DNA of 64,000 nt from Halomonas almeriensis. Lineage in GTDB: Bacteria; Pseudomonadota; Gammaproteobacteria; Pseudomonadales; Halomonadaceae. The translations under genes were made by a program, and so were the position numbers. Of this stretch, positions 7,642 through 15,189 are shown in pieces (positions within the stretch are counted from its first letter, which is position 1; the number at the start of each line of letters is the position of its first letter). The stretch is from positions 310,001 through 374,000 of the forward strand of contig NZ_JAUFPO010000006.1 of the NCBI RefSeq assembly GCF_030409235.1, given 5' to 3'. The notes under the pieces are model-generated. The model saw nothing but the letters and a program-made list of their open reading frames with translations. It was not told the origin of the DNA and made no database searches.

Positions 7642-7661
7642 TAGCTCTGTTCGAGGACCCC

Positions 7662-8357
7662 ATGCTCACCAATCCTGAAATCGAGGCGGTTCTGATCAGT
7701 CTTCAGGTGGCGGGTGTAGCGCTGGCGTGGATTCTGATTCCCGGCATTGCCGTGGCTTGGTTGATGGCGCGGCGGGAGTTTCCCGGCAAGGCGTTGCTGG
7801 ATGGTTTGCTGCATCTGCCGCTGGTGTTGCCGCCGGTGGTGGTGGGCTATCTGTTATTGCTGACGCTGGGCCGTCAGGGCGTGGTGGGGCAGTGGTTGAA
7901 CGCGGCCTGGGGCGTGACGCTGCCGTTTACCTGGCAGGGGGCGGCGGTGGCCGGGGGCGTGATGGCCTTTCCTTTGCTGGTGCGGGCCGTGCGGCTTTCC
8001 CTGGAGGCGGTGGATCCGCGTCTGGAGGCCGCGGCCAGTACCCTGGGGGCCGGGCGCTGGCGGGTGTTTGTGACCATCACGCTGCCGTTGACCCTGCCGG
8101 GCCTGCTGACCGGCGGGGTGCTGGCCTTTGCCCGGGCGCTGTCGGAGTTCGGGGCGACCATTACCTTTGCCTCGAACATCCCCGGGGAAACCCGAACCCT
8201 GCCGCTGGCGCTGTACTCGCTGATTCAGACACCCGGTGGCGAGGCGGCGGCGGCTCGCCTGTGTGCCATCTCGGTGGTCATTGCCATGATCTCGCTGGTG
8301 GCGTCCGAGTGGCTGGCACGCCGGGCGCGGGCGCGACTGCAGGGGCGTGACGCATGA
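7662..8357 (+). CDS. modB: Molybdate ABC transporter, permease
   Basis: 231 residues, matching E. coli ModB (229). Inner-membrane permease with about five hydrophobic segments and the EAA-type loop EAASTLGAGRWRVFVTITLPLTLPGLLTG that docks with ModC. FARALSEFGATITFASNIPGETRTLPLALY is diagnostic for ModB. The frame is open upstream through the hairpin spacer, but ATG at 7662 fits the family start. The stop overlaps the modC start by 4 bases. Confidence 0.95.
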   Translation: MLTNPEIEAVLISLQVAGVALAWILIPGIAVAWLMARREFPGKALLDGLLHLPLVLPPVVVGYLLLLTLGRQGVVGQWLNAAWGVTLPFTWQGAAVAGGVMAFPLLVRAVRLSLEAVDPRLEAAASTLGAGRWRVFVTITLPLTLPGLLTGGVLAFARALSEFGATITFASNIPGETRTLPLALYSLIQTPGGEAAAARLCAISVVIAMISLVASEWLARRARARLQGRDA

Positions 8358-9439
8358 GCCTGCTCGAGCTGGAGGTGCGTCAACGGCTGGGGGATTTCTC
8401 CCTGGAGCTCGGCCTGGCGGTCGAGGAGCCCGGTGTCACGGCGCTTTTCGGGCCCTCGGGCAGTGGCAAGACCAGTCTGTTGCGCCTGCTGGCCGGCCTG
8501 GACCGCCCCGAGCAGGGGCATATCCGCTTGAATGGCGAAACCCTGGTGGACACGTCACGGCGCACCTGGGTGCCGGTGCACCGGCGGCGCCTGGGGGTGG
8601 TCTTCCAGGAGGCGCGGCTGTTTCCTCACTATCGCGTGCGCGGCAACCTGACCTACGGCATGCCGCGGCATCTGGCGCGTCGCTTCGATGCCGTGGTCGA
8701 GCTGCTGGGCATCGAGGCGCTGCTGGCGCGCTATCCGGCCACGCTTTCCGGTGGCGAGGTACGTCGCGTGGCCATCGGCCGGGCGCTTCTGAGTGATCCG
8801 CGCATGCTGTTGATGGACGAGCCGCTGACTGGCCTGGATGGCGCTCGCAAGGCGGAATTGCTGCGCTACATCCAGCGCCTGGCGGGGGAGGTCGAGGTGC
8901 CGATCCTCTACGTCAGCCATGAGCCGGCGGAGCTGCTGGAGATTGCCGATACCCTGGTGTTGATGGAAGCGGGCAGGGTGCTGGCACAGGGGGAGCTGGA
9001 TGCGCTGCTGCAGCGTTGCGACCTGAGCGAGGCGCTGGGCGGCTTCGATGCCGCGATGCGCCTGGAGGTTCGCGTGCAAGCCCATGACACGGCCTACGGC
9101 CTCACCCATCTGCGCCTGGAGGATGGCCAGTCACTCAGCGTGCCGACCCTGCAGGCCTCGCCGGGACAGCGGGTTCGGCTGCGTGTGCCGGTGCGCGATG
9201 TGGCCCTGGCACTCGCGCCCAGCGCCGAGCTGAGTTACCGCAACCAGCTCGCCGCGGTCATCGACCAGGCCTGGGCACCTCCCGGCGACCCCACCACCAT
9301 GGAACTGCGGCTGCGCCTCGGCGAGCAGATGCTGCGCGCTCGCCTGACCCGCCACGCCTTCGACCAGCTCGGTTTGGTCGAAGGCCAGCACGTCACCGCA
9401 CTGATTCGGAGTGTGGCGTTTGCCCAGCGGGAGCTTTGA
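8354..9439 (+). CDS. modC: Molybdate ABC transporter, ATP-binding protein
   Basis: 361 residues. It powers molybdate import. Walker A is GPSGSGKTS (about 36-44), the signature is LSGGEVRRVAIGRAL and Walker B is MLLMDEPLTGLD. The C-terminal 65-70 residues form a single Mop (molybdate-binding) domain, as in E. coli ModC. Translationally coupled to modB. No modE repressor gene is next to the cluster. A heptad repeat begins inside its TGA stop. Confidence 0.96.
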   Translation: MSLLELEVRQRLGDFSLELGLAVEEPGVTALFGPSGSGKTSLLRLLAGLDRPEQGHIRLNGETLVDTSRRTWVPVHRRRLGVVFQEARLFPHYRVRGNLTYGMPRHLARRFDAVVELLGIEALLARYPATLSGGEVRRVAIGRALLSDPRMLLMDEPLTGLDGARKAELLRYIQRLAGEVEVPILYVSHEPAELLEIADTLVLMEAGRVLAQGELDALLQRCDLSEALGGFDAAMRLEVRVQAHDTAYGLTHLRLEDGQSLSVPTLQASPGQRVRLRVPVRDVALALAPSAELSYRNQLAAVIDQAWAPPGDPTTMELRLRLGEQMLRARLTRHAFDQLGLVEGQHVTALIRSVAFAQREL

Positions 9440-9472
9440 AGAGAGAAGAAAGAAGAGGGAAGAAGGAAGGCA
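9438..9472. repeat. GAAGnnn heptanucleotide array in the modC stop codon
   Basis: Five in-phase 7-bp units (gaagaga, gaagaaa, gaagagg, gaagaag, gaaggca) begin at the second base of the modC TGA. With the opposite array at 9515-9534 they form an inverted repeat between convergent genes. Confidence 0.8.
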
Positions 9473-9514
9473 AAGCAAACTATAGCATCTTGCCCTTGAA
9501 GGCACTTGGTGCCG

Positions 9515-9534
9515 TTCTTCCTTCTTCCTTCTTC
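9515..9534. repeat. TTCTTCC heptanucleotide array downstream of ptrB
   Basis: Two full ttcttcc units and a partial third; on the minus strand, which is ptrB's sense strand, this reads as GGAAGAA repeats. Paired with 9438-9472 it could form a stem of some 20-24 bp with a loop of about 40 nt, and may serve as a two-way terminator. Confidence 0.7.
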
Positions 9535-9563
9535 GAGCGGCGAAGCCGCGTACTTTCACAACC

Positions 9564-11648
9564 TCACGCCTTCCCCATCGCCCAGAGGATAAAGGCGTCT
9601 TCGCGGGCGTGGTCGCGCCAGGCCTTGAAGCGTCCGGAGGCGCCGCCGTGGCCGGCGTCCATGTCGGTGCGCAGCAGCGGGGGTGGGGTGCTCGCCGGGT
9701 CGGTGCGTTCGCTGAGTCGGGCGTAGAGCTTGGCCGGTTCCCAGTAGGAGACGCGGGTGTCATGCCAGCCGCCCTGGATGAAGACCGGCGGCCAGGGGCG
9801 TTCGGGCAGGTTGTCGAGTGGTGAGTAGGCGGCGATGCGCTGGTAGACCTCGGGGTCGCGCGGGTCGCCCCATTCGCTGTATTCGGCGGTGGTCAGCGGC
9901 AGCTCGGGGTTCTGCATGGTGCGCAGCACGTCGACGAAGGGCACGTCGAGCACGGCGGCGCAGAAGCTGTCCGGGGCCAGATTGAGGCCGGCGCCGACCA
10001 GCAGGCCGCCGGCGCTGCCGCCGTGGGCGACGATGCGCCGGCCATCGCTGATGCCCTGTTCGACCAGGGCGTCGCGGGCGGCGATGAAGTCATGAAAGCT
10101 GTTGGTCTTTTGGGCCAGCTTGCCGGCCAGGTACCAGGGCTCGCCACGCTCGCCGCCGCCACGCACATGGGCCACGGCAAAGGCCACGCCACGTGCCAGC
10201 AGCTCCAGGCGGGCAGCCGAGAACCAAGCGTCCTGGACTTCGCCGTAGGCGCCATAGCCGTCGAGCAGGGTCGGCAGGGTGGTGCCTGTCAGGTCGGCGC
10301 GCATGACCACGGAGACCGGCACCTGCTCGCCATCATGGGAGCGGGCCCAGAGACGCCGGCAGGTGAGCTGTTCGGGCTGCAGGTCGCCATGCACCGGCAG
10401 GCGCTTGAGCAGGCGGCGTTCGCCGCTGTCCAGGTCCAGCGTGCTCCAGCTCGGCGGCTGGGTGAAGGATTCCTCGCGCAGACGCAGCTCCCGGGTATCG
10501 AAGTGCGGCGTGGCGTCCAGGCCCTGGCTGCAGGGCAGCTCGCCGAGGGGCAGCCATTCGTCGCACTGCACCCCATGCTGGTCATCCAGCTCGATCACGC
10601 GCAGGCGCACCTGGGCCTCGTCATGGTCGCGTTCGCTGAGTACCAGGCCCCAGGTGAAGGCGTCGACGCCTTCCAGGGTGGTGTCATGACGGTGATCGAT
10701 GAGCCGTTCGCCGTCGCTGTCCGGCTGCGTCTCGTCCAGACGCGTCAGGCAGAAGTGCGGGGCCTGACGGTTGTGCAGCATGTAGAAGTGCCCGGGACGG
10801 TGGTCGATGGCGTATTCGACCCCGGCTTCACGGGCGCGGAAGCACCAGGCCGGGGTATGTGGCGCGCTGGCGGGAACCAGGTGGGTTTCGCTGGTGTCCT
10901 TGGAGGCGGATTCGAGGACCAGCCATTGCCGCGAGCGGGTCTTGCCCATGCCCAGCCAGAATTCCGGGTCGTCCTCGCGCAGGACCAGCGAGGCGCTGCC
11001 GGCGCTCGGCATGGGGTCGAGCGTCAGCGGCAGTCGCCAGATGCTTTCCGGGCGCTGGGTGGCGTCAAAGCGCGTGAACAGCAGGGTCGTGCCATCTTCC
11101 GCCCAGCAAAGCTCGGGGCCGATATCCTCGAGCAGACGGACGGGCTCGCCATCCGGTAGGGCTTTCAGCCACAGGCTGAAGACCTCGTCGCCCGTGGTGT
11201 CTTCCGTCCAGGCCAGCCAGGCTTCGTCCGGGGATAGGGCCATGTCGCCGATCTCGAAAAAGACCCGGTCGGCGGCGCGCGCTTGGGTATCAAAGAAGGC
11301 TTCGCTGGCCTCCGGAGCGCCATTGGGGTGACGCCACCACACCGGGTGGTCGGCATCGGCGGCGGTCTCGCTCCACAGGGTGAAGTGGTCGAGTGGCACC
11401 GGCAGGCTGCGCTCGGCCAGCTCGCGGCGCGCCAGATGCCCCTGGTAGAGCGCCTCGGCCAGTGGCTCGAGAGGGGCGAACCAGCGGCTGGCCTCGTCAT
11501 TGGCGGCGTCGAGAAAGGCCGTGACGTCGGGGTCGTCACGCCCTTCGAGCCAGTGCCAGGCCGGGTCATCGGGGCGTCGGAAACGTTCGGCCGGACGTTG
11601 GGGCGGTCGGGATTCTGGCGTCTGGCCAAGTGGCGGCTGTGCTTTCAT
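9564..11648 (-). CDS. ptrB: Oligopeptidase B (S9A serine peptidase)
   Basis: 694 residues. Cytoplasmic prolyl-oligopeptidase-family enzyme that cuts small peptides after Lys/Arg. An N-terminal beta-propeller region (about 1-400) precedes the alpha/beta hydrolase domain. The catalytic triad is visible: S545 in GGSAGG, D630 in GGWHDTRVSYWEPAK and H667 in DAGHGGASGR. LDGYGAYGE and HVRGGGERGEPWY are also typical. It faces modC convergently and diverges from the 11878 operon. No signal peptide is present. Confidence 0.93.
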   Translation of the reverse strand: MKAQPPLGQTPESRPPQRPAERFRRPDDPAWHWLEGRDDPDVTAFLDAANDEASRWFAPLEPLAEALYQGHLARRELAERSLPVPLDHFTLWSETAADADHPVWWRHPNGAPEASEAFFDTQARAADRVFFEIGDMALSPDEAWLAWTEDTTGDEVFSLWLKALPDGEPVRLLEDIGPELCWAEDGTTLLFTRFDATQRPESIWRLPLTLDPMPSAGSASLVLREDDPEFWLGMGKTRSRQWLVLESASKDTSETHLVPASAPHTPAWCFRAREAGVEYAIDHRPGHFYMLHNRQAPHFCLTRLDETQPDSDGERLIDHRHDTTLEGVDAFTWGLVLSERDHDEAQVRLRVIELDDQHGVQCDEWLPLGELPCSQGLDATPHFDTRELRLREESFTQPPSWSTLDLDSGERRLLKRLPVHGDLQPEQLTCRRLWARSHDGEQVPVSVVMRADLTGTTLPTLLDGYGAYGEVQDAWFSAARLELLARGVAFAVAHVRGGGERGEPWYLAGKLAQKTNSFHDFIAARDALVEQGISDGRRIVAHGGSAGGLLVGAGLNLAPDSFCAAVLDVPFVDVLRTMQNPELPLTTAEYSEWGDPRDPEVYQRIAAYSPLDNLPERPWPPVFIQGGWHDTRVSYWEPAKLYARLSERTDPASTPPPLLRTDMDAGHGGASGRFKAWRDHAREDAFILWAMGKA

Positions 11649-11877
11649 GCTGCGGGATGTACCATTAACAGAGTAAATTCATTAAGGAAAACACTGAATT
11701 AATGCCTGTGCAGGCGAATCGGTGCGTGACCCGGTGCGCGAAAGCTCGTCTAACCTTTTGTTATTCCTCGCTTTCTTTGCGCCGGCCGGTTTGCGCTTGG
11801 CTATGCTCGGCGATTTTTTCAGCGCTTCCTGGGATGCGTCACGGTTGGGCTACCACCATACGCGAAAGAGGTGATTG

Positions 11878-12348
11878 ATGCTGATTTCTGATTCCATGCC
11901 GCTGCTCTGGCTGATTTACGCGGCCCTGTCGCTGATCGTGCTGGGTACGGGCTACCTGGGCCTGGCGTTTCTGCCGCGCTTGCCGCGACTGGTGATTACC
12001 TGGATGGTCGCCGGCATCATGTGGGTGCCGTCAAGCTTCAGTACGCCGATCAATGAGCAGGGCGATGTCTATACCGGCATGGCGCCGGCGGTGGTCGTTG
12101 CAGGCCTGGCCTTTCTCGAAGGCGACGGTGCCGGCATGAGCTCGGCCTTGCTGTGGGTGGTGCTGGCGGCGCTGCTCGGTGGCCTGCTGGGCACCCTGGT
12201 GTGGTGGCGCAAGCGCGGTTCGACGCCATCGGATGGCCGCGCGGGCAAGTCGGCTCGCCGCTCGTCCTCTTCGCGGGGAGCGACCTCCAAGCGCGGTGGT
12301 GAAGACCCCCAGGGGGAGCAGGCGCGCCGTGAACCCGTTGTCGGCTGA
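11878..12348 (+). CDS. Small conserved membrane protein, function unknown
   Basis: 156 residues. Three hydrophobic segments (about residues 7-28, 35-60 and 84-102), the last ending GTLVWWRKR, are followed by a basic, Ser/Arg/Gly-rich cytoplasmic tail of about 50 residues that looks disordered. I do not recognise a named family. ATG at 11878 is chosen over the TTG just before it because AGAGGTG is correctly placed. It ends 10 bp before the VWA gene, so the two are almost certainly co-transcribed; a partnership with the VWA protein is inference. Confidence 0.75.
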   Translation: MLISDSMPLLWLIYAALSLIVLGTGYLGLAFLPRLPRLVITWMVAGIMWVPSSFSTPINEQGDVYTGMAPAVVVAGLAFLEGDGAGMSSALLWVVLAALLGGLLGTLVWWRKRGSTPSDGRAGKSARRSSSSRGATSKRGGEDPQGEQARREPVVG

Positions 12349-12358
12349 GGAGACGGCC

Positions 12359-14179
12359 ATGGCGGAGAGGGGCTGGCATGGCCTGCTGAGGCTTGTGACC
12401 CTGGTCGTCCTGGCCGGGCTTACGGGCCCTGCTGCCTTGGCCCAGGTGGCCGAGGAGCAGCCCGATGTGAGGGTGGTAGTGGATGTCTCCGGCAGCATGA
12501 AGCGCAATGATCCCGACCAGCTGGCCGCCAGCGCCATGGAACTGCTGGTCTCGGTGCTGCCGAGCGGGGCCCGGGCCGGGGTCTGGACCTTCGGCGAGAG
12601 CATCGACAATCCGCTGCCGCTGGGTGAGGTCTCCGACTCGTGGCGCGACCGGGCGCTGGCACTGCCGCCGGCGCTGCGTGACTACCAGCAATATACCGAT
12701 ATCGAGGCGGCCCTGGCTCAGGCCGCCGATGCCGAGGCCAACGGCTGGCGGCATCTGATTCTGATGACCGATGGCGTCGTCGACCTGCCGCCGGCGCGGG
12801 GCAGCAAGCCGACGATCGACGAGGCCTCGCGGCAGCGCCTGACCGTGGAGATGGCAACGCGCTTTGCCAATCAGGGGGTGGTGGTGCACGCCATTGCCTT
12901 TTCCGACGAGGCCGATCTGGCCCTGGTAGAGCAGCTGGCCCAGCGCACCGGCGGGCTGGCCGCGCTGGCCCAGTCGCCTGAGCAGTTGCTGGGCGCCTTT
13001 CTGGATATCGTCGAGCGTATCTTTCCGGCGGACCAGGTGCCTTTGGACGACGGCAATCGCTTCGTGATCGACGACAGCGTAGACAATCTGTCGGCCCTGA
13101 TCTTTTACGGGCCGGATGACGAGCCGGTGACCCTGGTGGCGCCGGACGGTAGCCGCTATACCGCCGAGACCGCGCCCGAGGGGGTGCGCTGGCAGGTTGA
13201 GCCACGCTTCGACCTTATCCGCGTGCCCAGCCCACAGAGCGGTGAATGGCGTGTCGAGGGGCCGGTGGGAGCCAAGAGCCGCATCAGCGTGACCTCGCCC
13301 TGGCGGCTGCGCACCTCGGCCTTGCCGACCACCCTGTATCGCGGCTTTCCGGTGCCCCTCGAGGCCTGGTTGAGTCATGCGGAGGGCAGTGTCGAGATGC
13401 CCGCCAACCTCCGGTTTTCCGTGACGCTGATGGGCGAGGATGATCGATCGCTGGCAGAAGTCCAGCTGGACCCGACGCAGCGTGACGGCCGTTTCCAGGG
13501 GGCTCTGCCGCCCCCCGAGCAGACCGGCAACGCCCGCCTGCTGATCCGCGCCCGGGCGGATGGTTTCGAACGCCAGCGTGGCCAGGCGGTGAACATCCTG
13601 CCATCCATCGGGGTGGCGCATGAGTCCGATACAGGGCAGTTGGTCTTCGCCGCCGAGCATCCTCGCCTCAATCGCACCAACACGCGTATCCAGGCGGATT
13701 TTCAGGGCCGGCAACTGGACGTCGAGGCGGTGGGCGAGACCCGCTGGCGGCTGACTCTGCCCGAGGTCGAGGAGGACGTGAGTCAGCCCCTGCGCCTCAC
13801 CGCCAGCGCCGAGCTGGATGGCGAAACGCATGAATGGCGTCTGCCCAGCGTGACGCTCAACGCCGACAGCGTGGTGGGTATTGATCGCCTGGACGTGGCG
13901 GGCCCGACGCTTGCTACGGAACGCTTTGCCGGGGAGGAGGACACTTCACCGCCGCCGCAGTCGGTGGGCCTGGCCGATCGTTTCGTCGACTGGGTCAATC
14001 AACTCCCCGACCTGCTGCAGCAGGGCTGGCCGGGCGTGGAGCGCGTTGCCAGCCGGCATGGCCGCGACCCGCGGCTCTGGATCGCCGTGGCGACACTGGT
14101 GCTGATCGTTCTGGTAGCGATCGGCTGGCGTCGCCGCAAGCGCGCGTCGAGTACGACAAGGAAGGAACCGCATGTGTGA
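12359..14179 (+). CDS. Secreted/anchored von Willebrand factor A domain protein
   Basis: 606 residues. A signal peptide (about 1-29, ending AALA) precedes a VWA domain with an intact MIDAS motif D42-x-S44-x-S46 and the later LILMTDG strand, then beta-rich repeats, and finally a C-terminal transmembrane helix (about 580-598) followed by WRRRKR. The topology suggests a periplasmic domain tethered to the inner membrane. Similar gammaproteobacterial proteins are, to my recollection, annotated only as VWA-containing (possibly TIGR03503). ATG at 12359 follows GAGGAGA; the frame is open upstream but overlaps the previous gene. It overlaps the next gene by 8 bases. Confidence 0.85.
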   Translation: MAERGWHGLLRLVTLVVLAGLTGPAALAQVAEEQPDVRVVVDVSGSMKRNDPDQLAASAMELLVSVLPSGARAGVWTFGESIDNPLPLGEVSDSWRDRALALPPALRDYQQYTDIEAALAQAADAEANGWRHLILMTDGVVDLPPARGSKPTIDEASRQRLTVEMATRFANQGVVVHAIAFSDEADLALVEQLAQRTGGLAALAQSPEQLLGAFLDIVERIFPADQVPLDDGNRFVIDDSVDNLSALIFYGPDDEPVTLVAPDGSRYTAETAPEGVRWQVEPRFDLIRVPSPQSGEWRVEGPVGAKSRISVTSPWRLRTSALPTTLYRGFPVPLEAWLSHAEGSVEMPANLRFSVTLMGEDDRSLAEVQLDPTQRDGRFQGALPPPEQTGNARLLIRARADGFERQRGQAVNILPSIGVAHESDTGQLVFAAEHPRLNRTNTRIQADFQGRQLDVEAVGETRWRLTLPEVEEDVSQPLRLTASAELDGETHEWRLPSVTLNADSVVGIDRLDVAGPTLATERFAGEEDTSPPPQSVGLADRFVDWVNQLPDLLQQGWPGVERVASRHGRDPRLWIAVATLVLIVLVAIGWRRRKRASSTTRKEPHV

Positions 14180-14960
14180 ACTGCTTGGCATGAGTGCCAA
14201 TGTGCCCACGGATATCTGCTTCAGCTTCTCCGGCTTTCTGCACCGCGGTGGGGGCACCGGCCCGCATCGTGATGGCTGGGGGATCGCCTTCTACGAGGCC
14301 GATGGCTATCGGGAGTTTCGTGACCCGCATCCGTCGGTGGATTCGCCGATTGCCCGACTGATTCGTGATTACCCGATCAAGTCGCATGTGGTGATCAGCC
14401 ACATTCGTCAGGCCAATGTCGGCCAGGTCAAACTGGCCAATACCCACCCCTTCACCCGCGAGATGTGGGGGCGACCCTGGTGTTACGCGCACAATGGCCA
14501 GCTCAGCGAGGCCTGGCAGGAACTGCCGCTGTCGTTCTACCAGCCGGTCGGCACCACCGACAGCGAGCATGCCTTTTGCTGGTTGATGGGCGAGCTGCGC
14601 GAGGCATTTCCCGAGCCGCCCGCCGAGCCCGAGGCGTTATGGCGGCACCTGCAACGCCTCTGCGACCGGTTGCGTGAACTGGGGGTCTTCAATCTGCTGC
14701 TGGCGGATGGCGTGCATCTGTATACCTACTGTTCCACCAAGCTGGCGCACATCACCCGCCGTGCTCCCTTCGGCCAGGCACGCCTCTCCGATGCCGAGCT
14801 GGACGTGAACTTTGCTGAACATACCACGCCCAATGACGTGGTATCGGTGATTGCCACCGAACCCTTGACCGATAATGAAGACTGGGTGCGCATGGAGGCT
14901 GGCGAGTTGCTGGTCTGGCGGGATGGTGAAATCCAGGGTCGTTTTAAAACGGAAGTTTGA
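14172..14960 (+). CDS. yafJ: Class II glutamine amidotransferase, YafJ type
   Basis: 262 residues (E. coli YafJ about 255). The N-terminal nucleophile C2 follows the start Met (MCELLGMSAN), and the class II amidotransferase features GPHRDGWGIAFY, HIRQAN, HPFTREMWGR, WCYAHNGQL and TTDSEHAF are all present. No synthase domain is fused, so the acceptor of the amide nitrogen is unknown. It overlaps the VWA gene by 8 bp, implying translational coupling with a cell-envelope protein. Confidence 0.93.
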   Translation: MCELLGMSANVPTDICFSFSGFLHRGGGTGPHRDGWGIAFYEADGYREFRDPHPSVDSPIARLIRDYPIKSHVVISHIRQANVGQVKLANTHPFTREMWGRPWCYAHNGQLSEAWQELPLSFYQPVGTTDSEHAFCWLMGELREAFPEPPAEPEALWRHLQRLCDRLRELGVFNLLLADGVHLYTYCSTKLAHITRRAPFGQARLSDAELDVNFAEHTTPNDVVSVIATEPLTDNEDWVRMEAGELLVWRDGEIQGRFKTEV

Positions 14961-15111
14961 ATCGGCTGTTTTGCCGCCGCCCTGGCTGTTATAAGCTGGC
15001 TCTGCATGAACGGGGTGGTCGTCACTGGACGGCGCCCGACGGATTACCGTCACCCGCTATGGCAGCGCCGACAGCGCGCAGGGATAGCGGATAGCGAAAC
15101 AGGCAACAACG

Positions 15112-15150
15112 ACATACAACAGCTACATACAACAACGATATACAACAACC
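15112..15150. repeat. Three 13-bp CA-rich repeats in the fadD leader
   Basis: Units acatacaacagct, acatacaacaacg and atatacaacaacc lie head to tail 40-78 bp upstream of the fadD start. Just before them are two gatagcg heptamers (15083-15096). The tract would give a nearly unstructured leader RNA. Confidence 0.65.
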
Positions 15151-15189
15151 AGGGCCGGCGAGGCGTCGGCGCCAAGCGTGGAGATCGCC

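Noticed and set aside
12050..13831. 593-codon minus-strand frame opposite the VWA gene
   Set aside because: The plus-strand gene has a signal peptide, MIDAS motif and membrane anchor; the minus frame has no domain pattern.
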